42,478 nt of DNA from Verrucomicrobiota bacterium (lineage in GTDB: Bacteria > Verrucomicrobiota > Verrucomicrobiia > Verrucomicrobiales > DEV007), in contig JAHDID010000027.1 of assembly GCA_020630975.1 (NCBI GenBank), forward strand, positions 30,189 to 72,666, given 5' to 3'. Positions 17,236 to 24,351 of this stretch are shown here, piece by piece. Position 1 is the stretch's first letter, and every line of letters begins with the position of its first letter. The notes beneath the pieces were generated by a model, which was not told the origin of the DNA, did no database searches, and saw only the letters and a program-made list of their open reading frames with translations. The translations under genes and the position numbers were made by a program.

Positions 17236-18051
17236 ATGGCAAAGAAAGCGTCTACCAAGAAGACTCCAGCTAAGAAAGCAGCAGCAAAAAAGGCTCCTGC
17301 GAAGAAGGCGGCACCCGCAGCTAAGAAAGCAGCAGCTAAAAAGGCTGCTCCTGCTAAGAAAGCGGCTCCAGCCAAGAAAGCTGCAGAGAATAAAGAAACT
17401 GCAGCTGCCAAGGCTGCTCCAGCGAAGAAAGCAGCTGCTAAGAAGAAGTCCGCTGCCAAGAAGAAGGCTCCTGCGAAGAAGCCTCTCGCCAAGAAAATTG
17501 TGAAGAAGGTGCCTGTGGCTCGCAAGCTGCCGAATCCATTGATGTCTGCTCTAAACGGGCCAGTCACACCAGTAGCTGCTACCAGTGGCCCTCCTGCAAA
17601 GCCAAAGAAATTGCCAGCGGCGTTCCTGAAGAAGCAGCAGCAAAAGTTACTCGACCTACGGGATAACTTAGTCGCGCAGATGAATGGAGTAGCTCGTGAG
17701 ACTCTGCGAGGCGGTAGCGAAGGGGGCGAGTCAGCCTTTGGTATGCACCAGGCAGATGCGGGTAGTGACTCCTATGATCGCGATTTTGCGCTCAATTTGT
17801 TGTCTCAGGAGCAGGACGCTCTAGCCGAGATCGATGAAGCTCTCAAGCGCATCGATCTAGGTACCTATGGTGTCTGCGAAGAGTCCGGCGAGGCTATTCC
17901 TCAGCCACGACTCGAGGCACGCCCATTTGCCCGTCTCACCGTCGCTTGTCAGGAGCGAAAGGATCAAGAGCAGGTGATGGGGCAGCACCGTCAGCCAGTG
18001 ACGTCGTTGTTCGGCCTCGACGACAAGGAGAAAACCACCACTGACAGCTAG
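17236..18051 (+). CDS. DksA/TraR-type protein with histone-H1-like Lys/Ala N-terminus and half zinc finger
   Basis: A 271 aa fusion. Residues 1-95 are a basic Lys/Ala/Pro tract built of AKKA and PAKKA repeats, like bacterial histone-H1 homologues, and probably bind DNA without specific sequence. Residues about 130-271 form a DksA/TraR domain: a coiled coil with the acidic tip ADAGSDSYDRDFAL, then the zinc-finger region GTYGVCEESGEAIPQPRLEARP. Of the four positions that are Cys in E. coli DksA with identical spacing, only C214 and C238 remain; the others are S217 and T235. It probably acts on RNA polymerase through the secondary channel. Upstream is 126 bases of AT-rich sequence; rpmG follows after 106 bases. 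Confidence 0.88.
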   Translation: MAKKASTKKTPAKKAAAKKAPAKKAAPAAKKAAAKKAAPAKKAAPAKKAAENKETAAAKAAPAKKAAAKKKSAAKKKAPAKKPLAKKIVKKVPVARKLPNPLMSALNGPVTPVAATSGPPAKPKKLPAAFLKKQQQKLLDLRDNLVAQMNGVARETLRGGSEGGESAFGMHQADAGSDSYDRDFALNLLSQEQDALAEIDEALKRIDLGTYGVCEESGEAIPQPRLEARPFARLTVACQERKDQEQVMGQHRQPVTSLFGLDDKEKTTTDS

Positions 18052-18157
18052 TAATTGATCGTCTTTGATTAAAATTTTGGAAAGCGGCCAGATTATCGTT
18101 TGAATTTTTAAATTCCGACGCTAGCTTTGCCGCCTTTCATTTTAAAAGTTTGCAGCT

Positions 18158-18331
18158 ATGCCAAGAGAAGTCATCGTCCTAGAGTGTACCGAGGCCAAAG
18201 AAGAAGGCGCTCGCCCCTCTATTTATGTCACCACTCGCAATAAGAAGAGCCTGAGAACACCGGGTCGTCTTGAGAAGGTGAAGTTCAATCCATACCTCAA
18301 GCGCCGCACTCTCCATCGTGAGAAGAGATAG
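18158..18331 (+). CDS. rpmG: 50S ribosomal protein L33, zinc-free form
   Basis: A 57 aa basic protein whose sequence reads as L33: MPREVIVLECTEAKEEG at the start, YVTTRNKKS in the middle, and NPYLKRRTLHREKR at the end, matching the family PxL-R-K-H-x-x-x-E-x-K close. Only one of the four zinc-ligand cysteines of the Zn form is present (C10), so this is the C-minus type. It is below the length of most ORF callers and easy to miss. No Shine-Dalgarno motif. rpsR follows 46 bases downstream. Confidence 0.93.
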   Translation: MPREVIVLECTEAKEEGARPSIYVTTRNKKSLRTPGRLEKVKFNPYLKRRTLHREKR

Positions 18332-18377
18332 TGGAGGCTACCGAAGGCACAGCTAAATTCCTAACTTTATATCAATC

Positions 18378-18614
18378 ATGGGACCTAAGACTGAACAGAG
18401 AGCTATCAATTTCCGCAGGGCTAACCGCCGCATGCCACGCAGGCGTCTGGATATCCCAGCAGAGAAGCTGAATTACCTGAACCCTGAGTTTCTCAAGAAG
18501 TTCTGCACTGAGTCTGGTAAGATCTACCCACGCCGAATCACCGGTGTGTCCGCTAAAGTCCACCGCAAGGTGACTCGCGAGATCAAGCGCGCACGTGCTC
18601 TGAACTTGATGTAA
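18378..18614 (+). CDS. rpsR: 30S ribosomal protein S18
   Basis: 78 aa, normal length. Diagnostic stretches are LDIPAEKLNYLNPEFLKKF, TESGKIYPRRITGVSAKVHRKVTREIKRAR and the short hydrophobic end ALNLM. The usual partners rpsF, ssb and rplI are absent; instead it pairs with rpmG, as in some other lineages. A strong terminator follows. Confidence 0.97.
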   Translation: MGPKTEQRAINFRRANRRMPRRRLDIPAEKLNYLNPEFLKKFCTESGKIYPRRITGVSAKVHRKVTREIKRARALNLM

Positions 18615-18650
18615 TCCCACCTGGCTGACCAGCCAGATGCAAATTTTTTC

Positions 18651-18680
18651 AAAAGGCGGTCCGTGAGGTCCGCCTTTTTT
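18651..18680 (+). terminator. rho-independent terminator after rpsR
   Basis: Stem aaaaggcgg (18651-18659) with ccgcctttt (18670-18678), ten-base loop, followed by a T run to 18680. A weaker hairpin (18621-18636, ctggct/agccag) precedes it. Because the stem has A on the left, it could also stop transcription from selA on the other strand. Confidence 0.85.
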
Positions 18681-18705
18681 GTGTTTTATGGGAGGTGATC
18701 AGTGC

Positions 18706-18757
18706 TGGCGGCAGTAGACTCTGCGGTCCACTCGCTGACGCTCGCCGCCACTTTTTT
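18706..18757 (+). other. hairpin with T tract downstream of selA
   Basis: The 7-bp arms tggcggc (18706-18712) and gccgcca (18744-18750) enclose 31 bases and are followed on the plus strand by tttttt (18752-18757). It lies between the rpsR terminator and the selA stop. I considered tRNA-Sec and rejected it (no anticodon or T-arm). It may be a second terminator or a dispersed palindrome. Confidence 0.4.
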
Positions 18758-18774
18758 CAAAAGGCTTGGGGGCG

Positions 18775-20175
18775 TTAGCCTAGCACGGTGCGTAGGTTCG
18801 CTATGACTTGTTCATCCTGCTCTGGCATGATGGTGCGTAGATCTAGGCGGTATTTGTCTTCAGCGATGTAGCCGATCATGGGGGCGTCTAGGCTGCGCAG
18901 TTTAGCGGCGAGCTTTTTCACGCTCATGCTGGCGGGCTGGATGTCGATCGTCACCGAGGGCATCTCTGCCTTGGGCATGGTGCCGCCACCGCAGCGGGCT
19001 AGGCTTTCGCCGATGGTGATTTGATCGGTGTTGAGAGCCTTTAGGATGGCTTCGGCCCTGGGCTGGAGTTGGTCGACGGTGAGTGAGAGTTTGCGGACCA
19101 GTGGCAGATCGGTCTCGGCGCCTGATCGACCGTGCAGATACTCCATGGCGGTCTCCTGTAGGCCGGTGAGGATCAGTTTGTCGCACCTAGTGGCTCGGAA
19201 AAATGGTTCCTTTTTGATACCGGCGACCAGATCGGCGCGCCCGGCAATGATACCGGCCTGAGGGCCGCCAAACAGCTTGTCGCCAGAGACGCAGACGAGA
19301 TCGACACCACGCTGCAGTACCTCGGTAGCAGTAGGCTCGTGGGGGATAGGGGCGAGGCTATCGGTCTGGACCATCGCTCCGGAGCCGAGGTCTTCGATCA
19401 CGGGTAGATGGTGCTTGTTGCCTAGTTCGACGAGCTCCTCGGTAGTCGGTTCGTGGGTGAAGCCTTCGATGTAGAAATTCGAACGGTGCACCTTCAGCAG
19501 CATGCCAGTCCGCTCGGTGATGGCGTTTTCGTAGTCTTCTAGAGAGGTTTTGTTGGTAGCGCCCACTTCTACCAGCTTGGCACCACTCACCTCCATGATC
19601 TCGGGCACACGGAATCCACCGCCGATCTCGACTAGCTCGCCGCGAGAGATGATCACTTCGTTCTTCTCGCCATTGGCGAGATGCTTCAGGATCAGGATTA
19701 GGGCGGCGGCGCAGTTATTGGCAACAGTCGCGGCCTCTGCTTCGATCAGCTTTGCCAGAGCGACTTCGAGAAAGCCGCCGCGCTTGCCGCGCTCACCGGT
19801 ACCGAGGTCGAGCTCGATATTGTTGTAGTATTGGCCGACTTGAGTCAGCTTCTGCACGACGGTGGCTGAGAGCGGTGATCGGCCGAGATTGGTGTGGATG
19901 ATGACGCCTGTGCCATTGATGACGGGGTGGATCCGCGACTGGTAGAGGCGAAAGATATCGGCTTTCACGTCGGCTGCTATGGTGTCGAAATCTGCGATCT
20001 CCTCAGCTCCCTCGCGTATGCTCTGGCGGAGGGCCTCGATTTTGTCCCTCACCAGATCGGTCACCATAGGGATCGGTAGAGGCGCGACGCTGGCGTCGGT
20101 CTCGAGAGCGTGGAGGAGTTTGTCCACAGCTGGGATCTGAGCGTAGAGCTGGTTGTTTTGCTTTTTGGAGGCCAT
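18775..20175 (-). CDS. selA: L-seryl-tRNA(Sec) selenium transferase SelA
   Basis: PLP enzyme that converts seryl-tRNA(Sec) to selenocysteyl-tRNA(Sec) using selenophosphate. The 466 aa length is normal. Motifs: N-terminal IPAVDKLL, the HPVINGTGVIIHTNLGRSPL signature, LGTGERGKRGG, the NNCAAALILIL helix, and the PLP lysine K300 in VSGDKLFGGPQAG. C-terminal substrate-binding parts are intact, so it should be active. selB, selC and selD are not in the window. Three 21-bp direct repeats end exactly at the ATG, in the place where promoter and ribosome-binding site would be. The gene stands alone between rpsR (convergent) and an unrelated membrane protein (divergent). Confidence 0.95.
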   Translation of the reverse strand: MASKKQNNQLYAQIPAVDKLLHALETDASVAPLPIPMVTDLVRDKIEALRQSIREGAEEIADFDTIAADVKADIFRLYQSRIHPVINGTGVIIHTNLGRSPLSATVVQKLTQVGQYYNNIELDLGTGERGKRGGFLEVALAKLIEAEAATVANNCAAALILILKHLANGEKNEVIISRGELVEIGGGFRVPEIMEVSGAKLVEVGATNKTSLEDYENAITERTGMLLKVHRSNFYIEGFTHEPTTEELVELGNKHHLPVIEDLGSGAMVQTDSLAPIPHEPTATEVLQRGVDLVCVSGDKLFGGPQAGIIAGRADLVAGIKKEPFFRATRCDKLILTGLQETAMEYLHGRSGAETDLPLVRKLSLTVDQLQPRAEAILKALNTDQITIGESLARCGGGTMPKAEMPSVTIDIQPASMSVKKLAAKLRSLDAPMIGYIAEDKYRLDLRTIMPEQDEQVIANLRTVLG

Positions 20176-20238
20176 TGTACCCTATTGAAAAAAGACTGTA
20201 CCCTATTGAAAATAAATTGTACCCTATTGAAAAAGCGA
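20176..20238. repeat. three tandem 21-bp repeats abutting the selA start
   Basis: Units at 20176-20196, 20197-20217 and 20218-20238 share the first 16 bases TGTACCCTATTGAAAA exactly; only the last five differ. Read on the selA strand, the unit is TTTTCAATAGGGTACA, and the last copy ends immediately before the ATG. A period of 21 equals two helical turns, which suits a protein binding one DNA face; it also equals seven codons, and the minus strand is open across it in another frame. Confidence 0.9.
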
Positions 20239-20335
20239 GATACTCACTGAAAAGGGACGACAGTGTCGAGCCTAGGCTTACGCTAAGCAATCGGCAAATC
20301 GTGGAGAGATAGTACGTGTGTGAGAGGTTTATATA

Positions 20336-21421
20336 ATGAGTGGTTCGGGGAAAAATCTGCGAAAGTCAGTGGATGCAGCTGCAGAGGAGATCTCGCGTCT
20401 CCAGTCGCGTATCGATGAGTTGGAGGGGCTGCTCAATTCGCAGCGAGAGGTGGCTCCGGTGGTTGATTTTTTTGACAAGAATATCAAAGCCTTTGCCCGC
20501 AGTCCTAAGGCCAAGATGATCACCATGATCGTCGCGGCGCTAGTACTGGGCAGTGTGGTGATCGGTGTGATCCAGGGCATCAAGTGGCGCAATGCGCTGG
20601 CTGCGATGCGGGCCGAGCCTGGAGTCGAAGTGGTCAGCGTGCGTCAGGCGGGGCTTTTCAAAAAACACATCCTCGGTCTGCGCGACCCGCTATCGAAAAG
20701 CCCGATGGCTATCCTGGAGGAGAATGGCATCTCGGCTCGGCAGGTGGATCTGCAGATGACGGAGTATCACTCGCTGAATACCCAGTTTGGCCGCATGCGT
20801 GAGGAGGGCGAGGCTAAGCAGCTACGCACTTTTCGCCAGCAGATGATCGGTGTGGCGGGGCAGCTATCGGAAGAGCATCGCCGCCAGATGGATGAGGAGC
20901 TGGGCAAGATCAGCTCGCTGCTTTTGGAGATGAGATTTCCCGAAGCGATGCGCAGGCTGGATCTCAAGTATAGCGATGGCATCTGGTACGCGGATGGCGA
21001 GCTGCCAGAGGATCAGTTTTTGGATTTCAAAAAGGAGGTGCACCGCTTTATCTTGAATGGCGATATCGACTTCAATCGATTGAATAACTTCACCGATGCG
21101 AAGCTGGGATCGATCAGCGCTGCGCTGTACAAGCTGAATTTATTGGACCGTGATCTGAATGATAACTTCGTAAACCTCGAGCAAGCTGCCGAGCTGATAG
21201 CCGAGCATGATAAGCACAGCGAGCAATCGAAGCGGAAGAAGGGCACCGTGCGTTTGATCCTGGAGGCCAAAGACTCGTCGCAGTATAGCGATCACGTCCA
21301 CCCGATCCGCCTGAAACTCCTAGATCTCACAGGGCTCTCAGCAGGACGTATCCGTGTGGAGGTGCCGACGCCGCCCAAAGACCCGGTAGTGGATGCTTTT
21401 CTGCGGGTGGTGGTGGAGTGA
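20336..21421 (+). CDS. membrane protein with coiled coil and BON/OmpA-partner-like segment
   Basis: A 361 aa protein of unknown function. A short coiled coil (about residues 8-38) precedes one membrane helix (about 61-82). Just after it, residues about 90-120 (LAAMRAEPGVEVVSVRQAG, then LGLRDPLS) resemble the BON-like stretch found in OmpA-family proteins that reads L-x-A-x-P-G-V-x-V and ends in GLRDPLA. The remaining 240 residues are helical with many charges. No peptidoglycan-binding OmpA motif is visible at the C-terminus, so the relation to OmpA proteins may be partial. It faces selA across 160 bases. Confidence 0.65.
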   Translation: MSGSGKNLRKSVDAAAEEISRLQSRIDELEGLLNSQREVAPVVDFFDKNIKAFARSPKAKMITMIVAALVLGSVVIGVIQGIKWRNALAAMRAEPGVEVVSVRQAGLFKKHILGLRDPLSKSPMAILEENGISARQVDLQMTEYHSLNTQFGRMREEGEAKQLRTFRQQMIGVAGQLSEEHRRQMDEELGKISSLLLEMRFPEAMRRLDLKYSDGIWYADGELPEDQFLDFKKEVHRFILNGDIDFNRLNNFTDAKLGSISAALYKLNLLDRDLNDNFVNLEQAAELIAEHDKHSEQSKRKKGTVRLILEAKDSSQYSDHVHPIRLKLLDLTGLSAGRIRVEVPTPPKDPVVDAFLRVVVE

Positions 21422-21423
21422 CC

Positions 21424-21924
21424 TTAGTCTGCGTATCGGTCGCTGAAAGTAACACTCCCATCAGAATTGACTGTCCTACGAGCCGGTTTGGTGATTCCCA
21501 ATTCTGCTGCTCGTTTCCTAAGGTCCTGAAGAGGAAAGTAAGCTGGGTCTTTTCTTGAAATCATACTAGGTAGCCAATAGAGAGCCATATCCACAACATG
21601 TGGTTGAGAATTAATGCGAGAGGCGATCTCTGCAATTGTCCGCTTACCACCTAGTTTGGTCACTCCGAATTGAGCCACGGCCTTTGTTTTTTGGGAGTGA
21701 GCTGAATGGATGGAATCAAGTCCAAATCGGAGGAATTGATAGGCTTCAGTTCGATTGTTAATCGTCGAAATAGCCAAGCGATAAATCGCTGAATGAGCGA
21801 TATGGTCTGTAAGGAAGGATACTCTGGTATCGCTTTCAGCCCTTCGTAGCCATTGAGCAATTTGATTGAAATCACGTGCCTCCAATGGCCTCCGCATCAA
21901 TCCTACAGCACTAGAGTTATCCAT
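21424..21924 (-). CDS. hypothetical protein, 166 aa, AT-richer than its neighbours
   Basis: Unrecognised. Helical and basic, with no membrane segment. The middle contains FGVTKLGGKRTIAEIASR, in a place where a helix-turn-helix-like turn is possible, and the C-terminus is Lys/Arg-rich. By eye its base and codon choice is AT-richer than flanking genes (ATT, CAA, AAT used freely), which suggests later acquisition. Its promoter side is the interspersed-repeat fragment at 21931-21970; its 3' end converges on the membrane protein with 2 bases between stops. Confidence 0.55.
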   Translation of the reverse strand: MDNSSAVGLMRRPLEARDFNQIAQWLRRAESDTRVSFLTDHIAHSAIYRLAISTINNRTEAYQFLRFGLDSIHSAHSQKTKAVAQFGVTKLGGKRTIAEIASRINSQPHVVDMALYWLPSMISRKDPAYFPLQDLRKRAAELGITKPARRTVNSDGSVTFSDRYAD

Positions 21925-21930
21925 TAGAGT

Positions 21931-21970
21931 TGGGGTTTCACCCGGCTAGCCTCCGGCACTTTGTAGCAAC
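21931..21970 (-). repeat. fragment of interspersed repeat (tagcc/ggggtgaaacc box)
   Basis: Read on the minus strand, this stretch contains gctagccgggtgaaacccca, sharing tagcc and gggtgaaacc with 8949-8965. It lies between two minus-strand genes. The hairpins of the longer copy are not present, so it is a partial copy or a shared end. Confidence 0.45.
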
Positions 21971-21974
21971 AGCC

Positions 21975-22748
21975 CTAGAGAGCTGGCTGTCGCAGCTCGG
22001 CGTTGGGGCGGGTTAGCTTGTCGCTGGTGTCGACATCGGCTTCGTCGAAGTAGACGATGATTTGCTCATATTTGCCTTCGGCCCACTGGCCTTCGCCCAT
22101 CAGCCAGGTTTGGAGAAATTTGGCGATGGAGAGTTTGGCCTTGTCTTCGAAGAGTTTGGCTTGCTCGGGATCTTTGGCTTTTTTCTCTAGCTCGGGAGTG
22201 ATGGTTTTTTCCAGCTCGATCATCGAGTCGCCAGTGATGTAGTTGAACCAACCGGGGTTGTTTTTCTGCATCTTCGACGAGTCGAATGCGACCGGTAGAC
22301 TAGGCTTCAGTGGTGGAGCGACCACGTGGAGACGATCTTCATCTTCGATGAGCTTCCAGTCGCCTTTTAGGTCGATGTGGTAGCGGAAGGTGGCCGGCAC
22401 ATTGATGCGCGAGGTGGTCTTTACCGGCAAAACCTTGCCCAGCACTTGGACACTGTCCTCACGAGTCAGTTCGATGATTTGCTCGCCTGTGGCGACTTCT
22501 AGGATATTGCCATCGTTGCCCTGCACCTGTAGATCGCGATACTCGAGAAAGCTTTCGTAGGTCTTCTTGGGGCGATAGGTCTCGAACATCTCCATGACCG
22601 TTTCCTTGGCATTGTCGAGGCTCTTGCCCGATAGCCACAGAAAGCCACCAAAGGCCACCACTGCTGCGATGATCAGGAATACGCAGAGTAGGAAGAAATA
22701 CTTGAAGCAGCCGCCACCGGATTTTTTGGAATTGTCGTCGTCGCTCAT
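21975..22748 (-). CDS. membrane-anchored protein, possibly DUF4230-like
   Basis: 257 aa. After a short Asp/Ser/Lys/Gly start comes one strong membrane helix (about residues 18-40), then a soluble domain of about 210 residues. The order of segments (a ligand-like stretch VLGKVLPVKTTSRINVPATF, then DLKGDWKLIEDEDRLHVVAP) resembles the DUF4230 plan, where a VPGTVxxGxDL phrase is followed by a loop and LPxP; I am not sure. I start at the ATG at 22748; the longer frame from 22790 overlaps the UDG gene by 17 bases and adds residues with no clear role. The UDG gene ends 25 bases upstream, so the two form an operon. Confidence 0.62.
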   Translation of the reverse strand: MSDDDNSKKSGGGCFKYFFLLCVFLIIAAVVAFGGFLWLSGKSLDNAKETVMEMFETYRPKKTYESFLEYRDLQVQGNDGNILEVATGEQIIELTREDSVQVLGKVLPVKTTSRINVPATFRYHIDLKGDWKLIEDEDRLHVVAPPLKPSLPVAFDSSKMQKNNPGWFNYITGDSMIELEKTITPELEKKAKDPEQAKLFEDKAKLSIAKFLQTWLMGEGQWAEGKYEQIIVYFDEADVDTSDKLTRPNAELRQPAL

Positions 22749-22773
22749 GGTTCGATAGAGACAGACTACTCGG

Positions 22774-23856
22774 CTAGCTGAAAAAGCCACGTTGTTTTTC
22801 GGATATCGGTAGCCCGAGCATCTCCATGGCGCGCAACATATCTTCCCAGACTTTGCGCTTCTCTTGGCGGGCGTACTCTTTGTCCGGCTCGGTGTCGAGC
22901 TTCACCAGGTGGCTAGGGTGATAGGTGACGATGACGGGGATGCCATCGAGCTGGAATGTCTGGCCGCGTAGGCTATTCACCGAGCTGCTTTGCTCGATCA
23001 GGCCTTCGGCAGCGGTTTTGCCGAGGGCTACGATGAGTTTGGGTTTGATCACTTCGATCTCGGAGCGGACGATTTTCAGCGAGACGGCGACTTCTTCCGG
23101 CGTCGGCAGGCGGTTTTTGTCCATCTGATGCCTGCCATCGCCGATCCGGGGGCGGTATTTCAGCAGGTTAGTCAGGTAGACCTTTTCGCGGGCTAGGCCC
23201 ATGGCTTTGAGGATGCCGTCTAGCTTTTGGCCTGAGGGGCCGACGAATGGCTTTTTCTGCTGCTCTTCCTCAGCACCAGGCCCGGTGCCGATGAACATGA
23301 TGTCCGAGGTGGGATCGCCTGCGGCAAAGACCATCGTGTCGTGCAGTGTCGCCATGCTGCGGGTGATATCGTCCTGCTTGGTGATGCGAAACAGATTGTT
23401 CAGGCGGTCGCGCACGGAATCGCCTGCTGGGTGGATGACGAGGACTCGGCCCCGCTGCTCCACTGCGGTAGCTAGCTCGCCATAGGGATTGTCGAGGGCG
23501 ATAGCTGGCTGAGCAGGCTGCGAGACAGGCTCAGGGGAGGGTGGTGCTGGCTCTGGCTGAGTGGTGGCTACTGGCGGCGCTACCACTACTGGAGCGGGTG
23601 CGGGTGCTGGGGTAGGCTCGATGGGCGCTGCTGGAGGAGCAGGGGAAGGAGTCGGTGCTGGCGCAGCGGGCTGGGCTGGAGCTGGAGCTGGAGCTGGAGC
23701 TGGAGCTGGAGCTGGAGCCGATGCTCGATTCAGGGCAAAGGGCAGTTGTGAGAGCTGTTGCAGAGCCTGAGCACTCACGGCGATCGTCTCTTCACCCCGC
23801 GAGCGTTTACGCTGTAGGATGCGACTGAGAGTGTCTAGTGCATTGGGTAGAGACAT
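22774..23856 (-). CDS. family-4-like uracil-DNA glycosylase without iron-sulfur cysteines
   Basis: 360 aa. The C-terminal 215 residues have the UDG superfamily fold of family 4: motif GTGPGAEEEQQ (from G190) followed by PFVGPSGQKLD, LTNLLKYRP in place of the usual NVVKCRP, the strand IVALGKTAA, and the HPSHL motif with H313. Family 4 enzymes carry four Cys that bind a 4Fe-4S cluster; this protein has no cysteine anywhere. It should remove uracil from DNA if active. The first 45 residues are helical and residues about 46-125 form an Ala/Pro-rich linker (AP dipeptide repeats). It overlaps or nearly touches genes on both sides. Confidence 0.85.
   Translation of the reverse strand: MSLPNALDTLSRILQRKRSRGEETIAVSAQALQQLSQLPFALNRASAPAPAPAPAPAPAPAQPAAPAPTPSPAPPAAPIEPTPAPAPAPVVVAPPVATTQPEPAPPSPEPVSQPAQPAIALDNPYGELATAVEQRGRVLVIHPAGDSVRDRLNNLFRITKQDDITRSMATLHDTMVFAAGDPTSDIMFIGTGPGAEEEQQKKPFVGPSGQKLDGILKAMGLAREKVYLTNLLKYRPRIGDGRHQMDKNRLPTPEEVAVSLKIVRSEIEVIKPKLIVALGKTAAEGLIEQSSSVNSLRGQTFQLDGIPVIVTYHPSHLVKLDTEPDKEYARQEKRKVWEDMLRAMEMLGLPISEKQRGFFS
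23675..23716. repeat. seven-copy 6-bp repeat (GCTGGA) in the UDG linker
   Basis: Seven perfect tandem copies of GCTGGA on the plus strand encode alternating Ala and Pro on the coding strand. The unit is in frame, so slippage would change linker length only. It is part of a longer, less perfect Ala/Pro coding stretch. Confidence 0.85.
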
Positions 23857-23858
23857 AG

Positions 23859-24203
23859 CTAATTCGTGGGTTCGGCTTCACTGAAAGCCCGGAGAGCTCT
23901 CCGATACGATGATTTATCCGCGTACACCAGTAGCAGATCTGTGAGTCTGTTGCTGTAGGCTGAACAGTAAAATGACGAAAGATAGAAGAGTCCGATGACT
24001 GTGAGAAGCCACCACGAGATATCGAAGACAAAGAAAAGCAGGACAGGGCATAAAAAGGCAGCCGTACTCCAGAAACTTACCACGGACTTGAGCTGGCTCA
24101 GCGCCTCGAAATCGGAGCTCCAAAGTGGCCCCCTAAGGCTCTCTACATAAGCAATCGCAGCTTCACTATCTTCTCTCTTCGGTGGTAAAAACGAAAAATT
24201 CAT
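23859..24203 (-). CDS. small membrane protein with two hydrophobic helices
   Basis: 114 aa from the ATG at 24203 (a GTG at 24221 would add six residues). Two adjacent hydrophobic helices at about residues 45-85 suggest an inner-membrane hairpin. The N- and C-termini are charged and soluble. No recognised domain. A GAGGAG lies about 10 bases before the ATG, one of few Shine-Dalgarno-like matches here. The UDG gene starts 2 bases after its stop, so they are transcribed together. Confidence 0.6.
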   Translation of the reverse strand: MNFSFLPPKREDSEAAIAYVESLRGPLWSSDFEALSQLKSVVSFWSTAAFLCPVLLFFVFDISWWLLTVIGLFYLSSFYCSAYSNRLTDLLLVYADKSSYRRALRAFSEAEPTN

Positions 24204-24351
24204 CTGGGGCAAACTCCTCACAGAGACCGTTACAAATATTCTTGCGTTTGTAAGGTCGTTTTTTCCCCAGAAAGGGTATAAAATCTCTGCAAACGTGAGG
24301 TTCTCTTAACCTTCCGCTCGCACACATCATTATTACAATCTGATATCTGTC

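Noticed and set aside
17211-17567. 118-aa minus-strand ORF rich in Ala and Phe
   Set aside because: It is the antisense shadow of the Lys/Ala repeats of the DksA-like gene; its hydrophobic pattern is a by-product of AAG/GCT codons.
18681-18774. Possible tRNA-Sec next to selA
   Set aside because: Length is right, but there is no acceptor/T-arm pairing, no TTC-A/G T-loop and no TCA anticodon in a 7-base loop.
20003-20290. 95-aa minus-strand ORF with FSIGYN repeats
   Set aside because: It reads the 21-bp repeats and then runs out of frame through selA; kept as a repeat, not as a gene.
23561-23770. Gly/Ala-rich plus-strand ORF
   Set aside because: Shadow of the Ala/Pro linker of the UDG gene.
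24222-24351. Sigma-54 promoter or PspF site before pspA
   Set aside because: No TGGCAC-N5-TTGCA match; only a TATAAA without a well-spaced -35.
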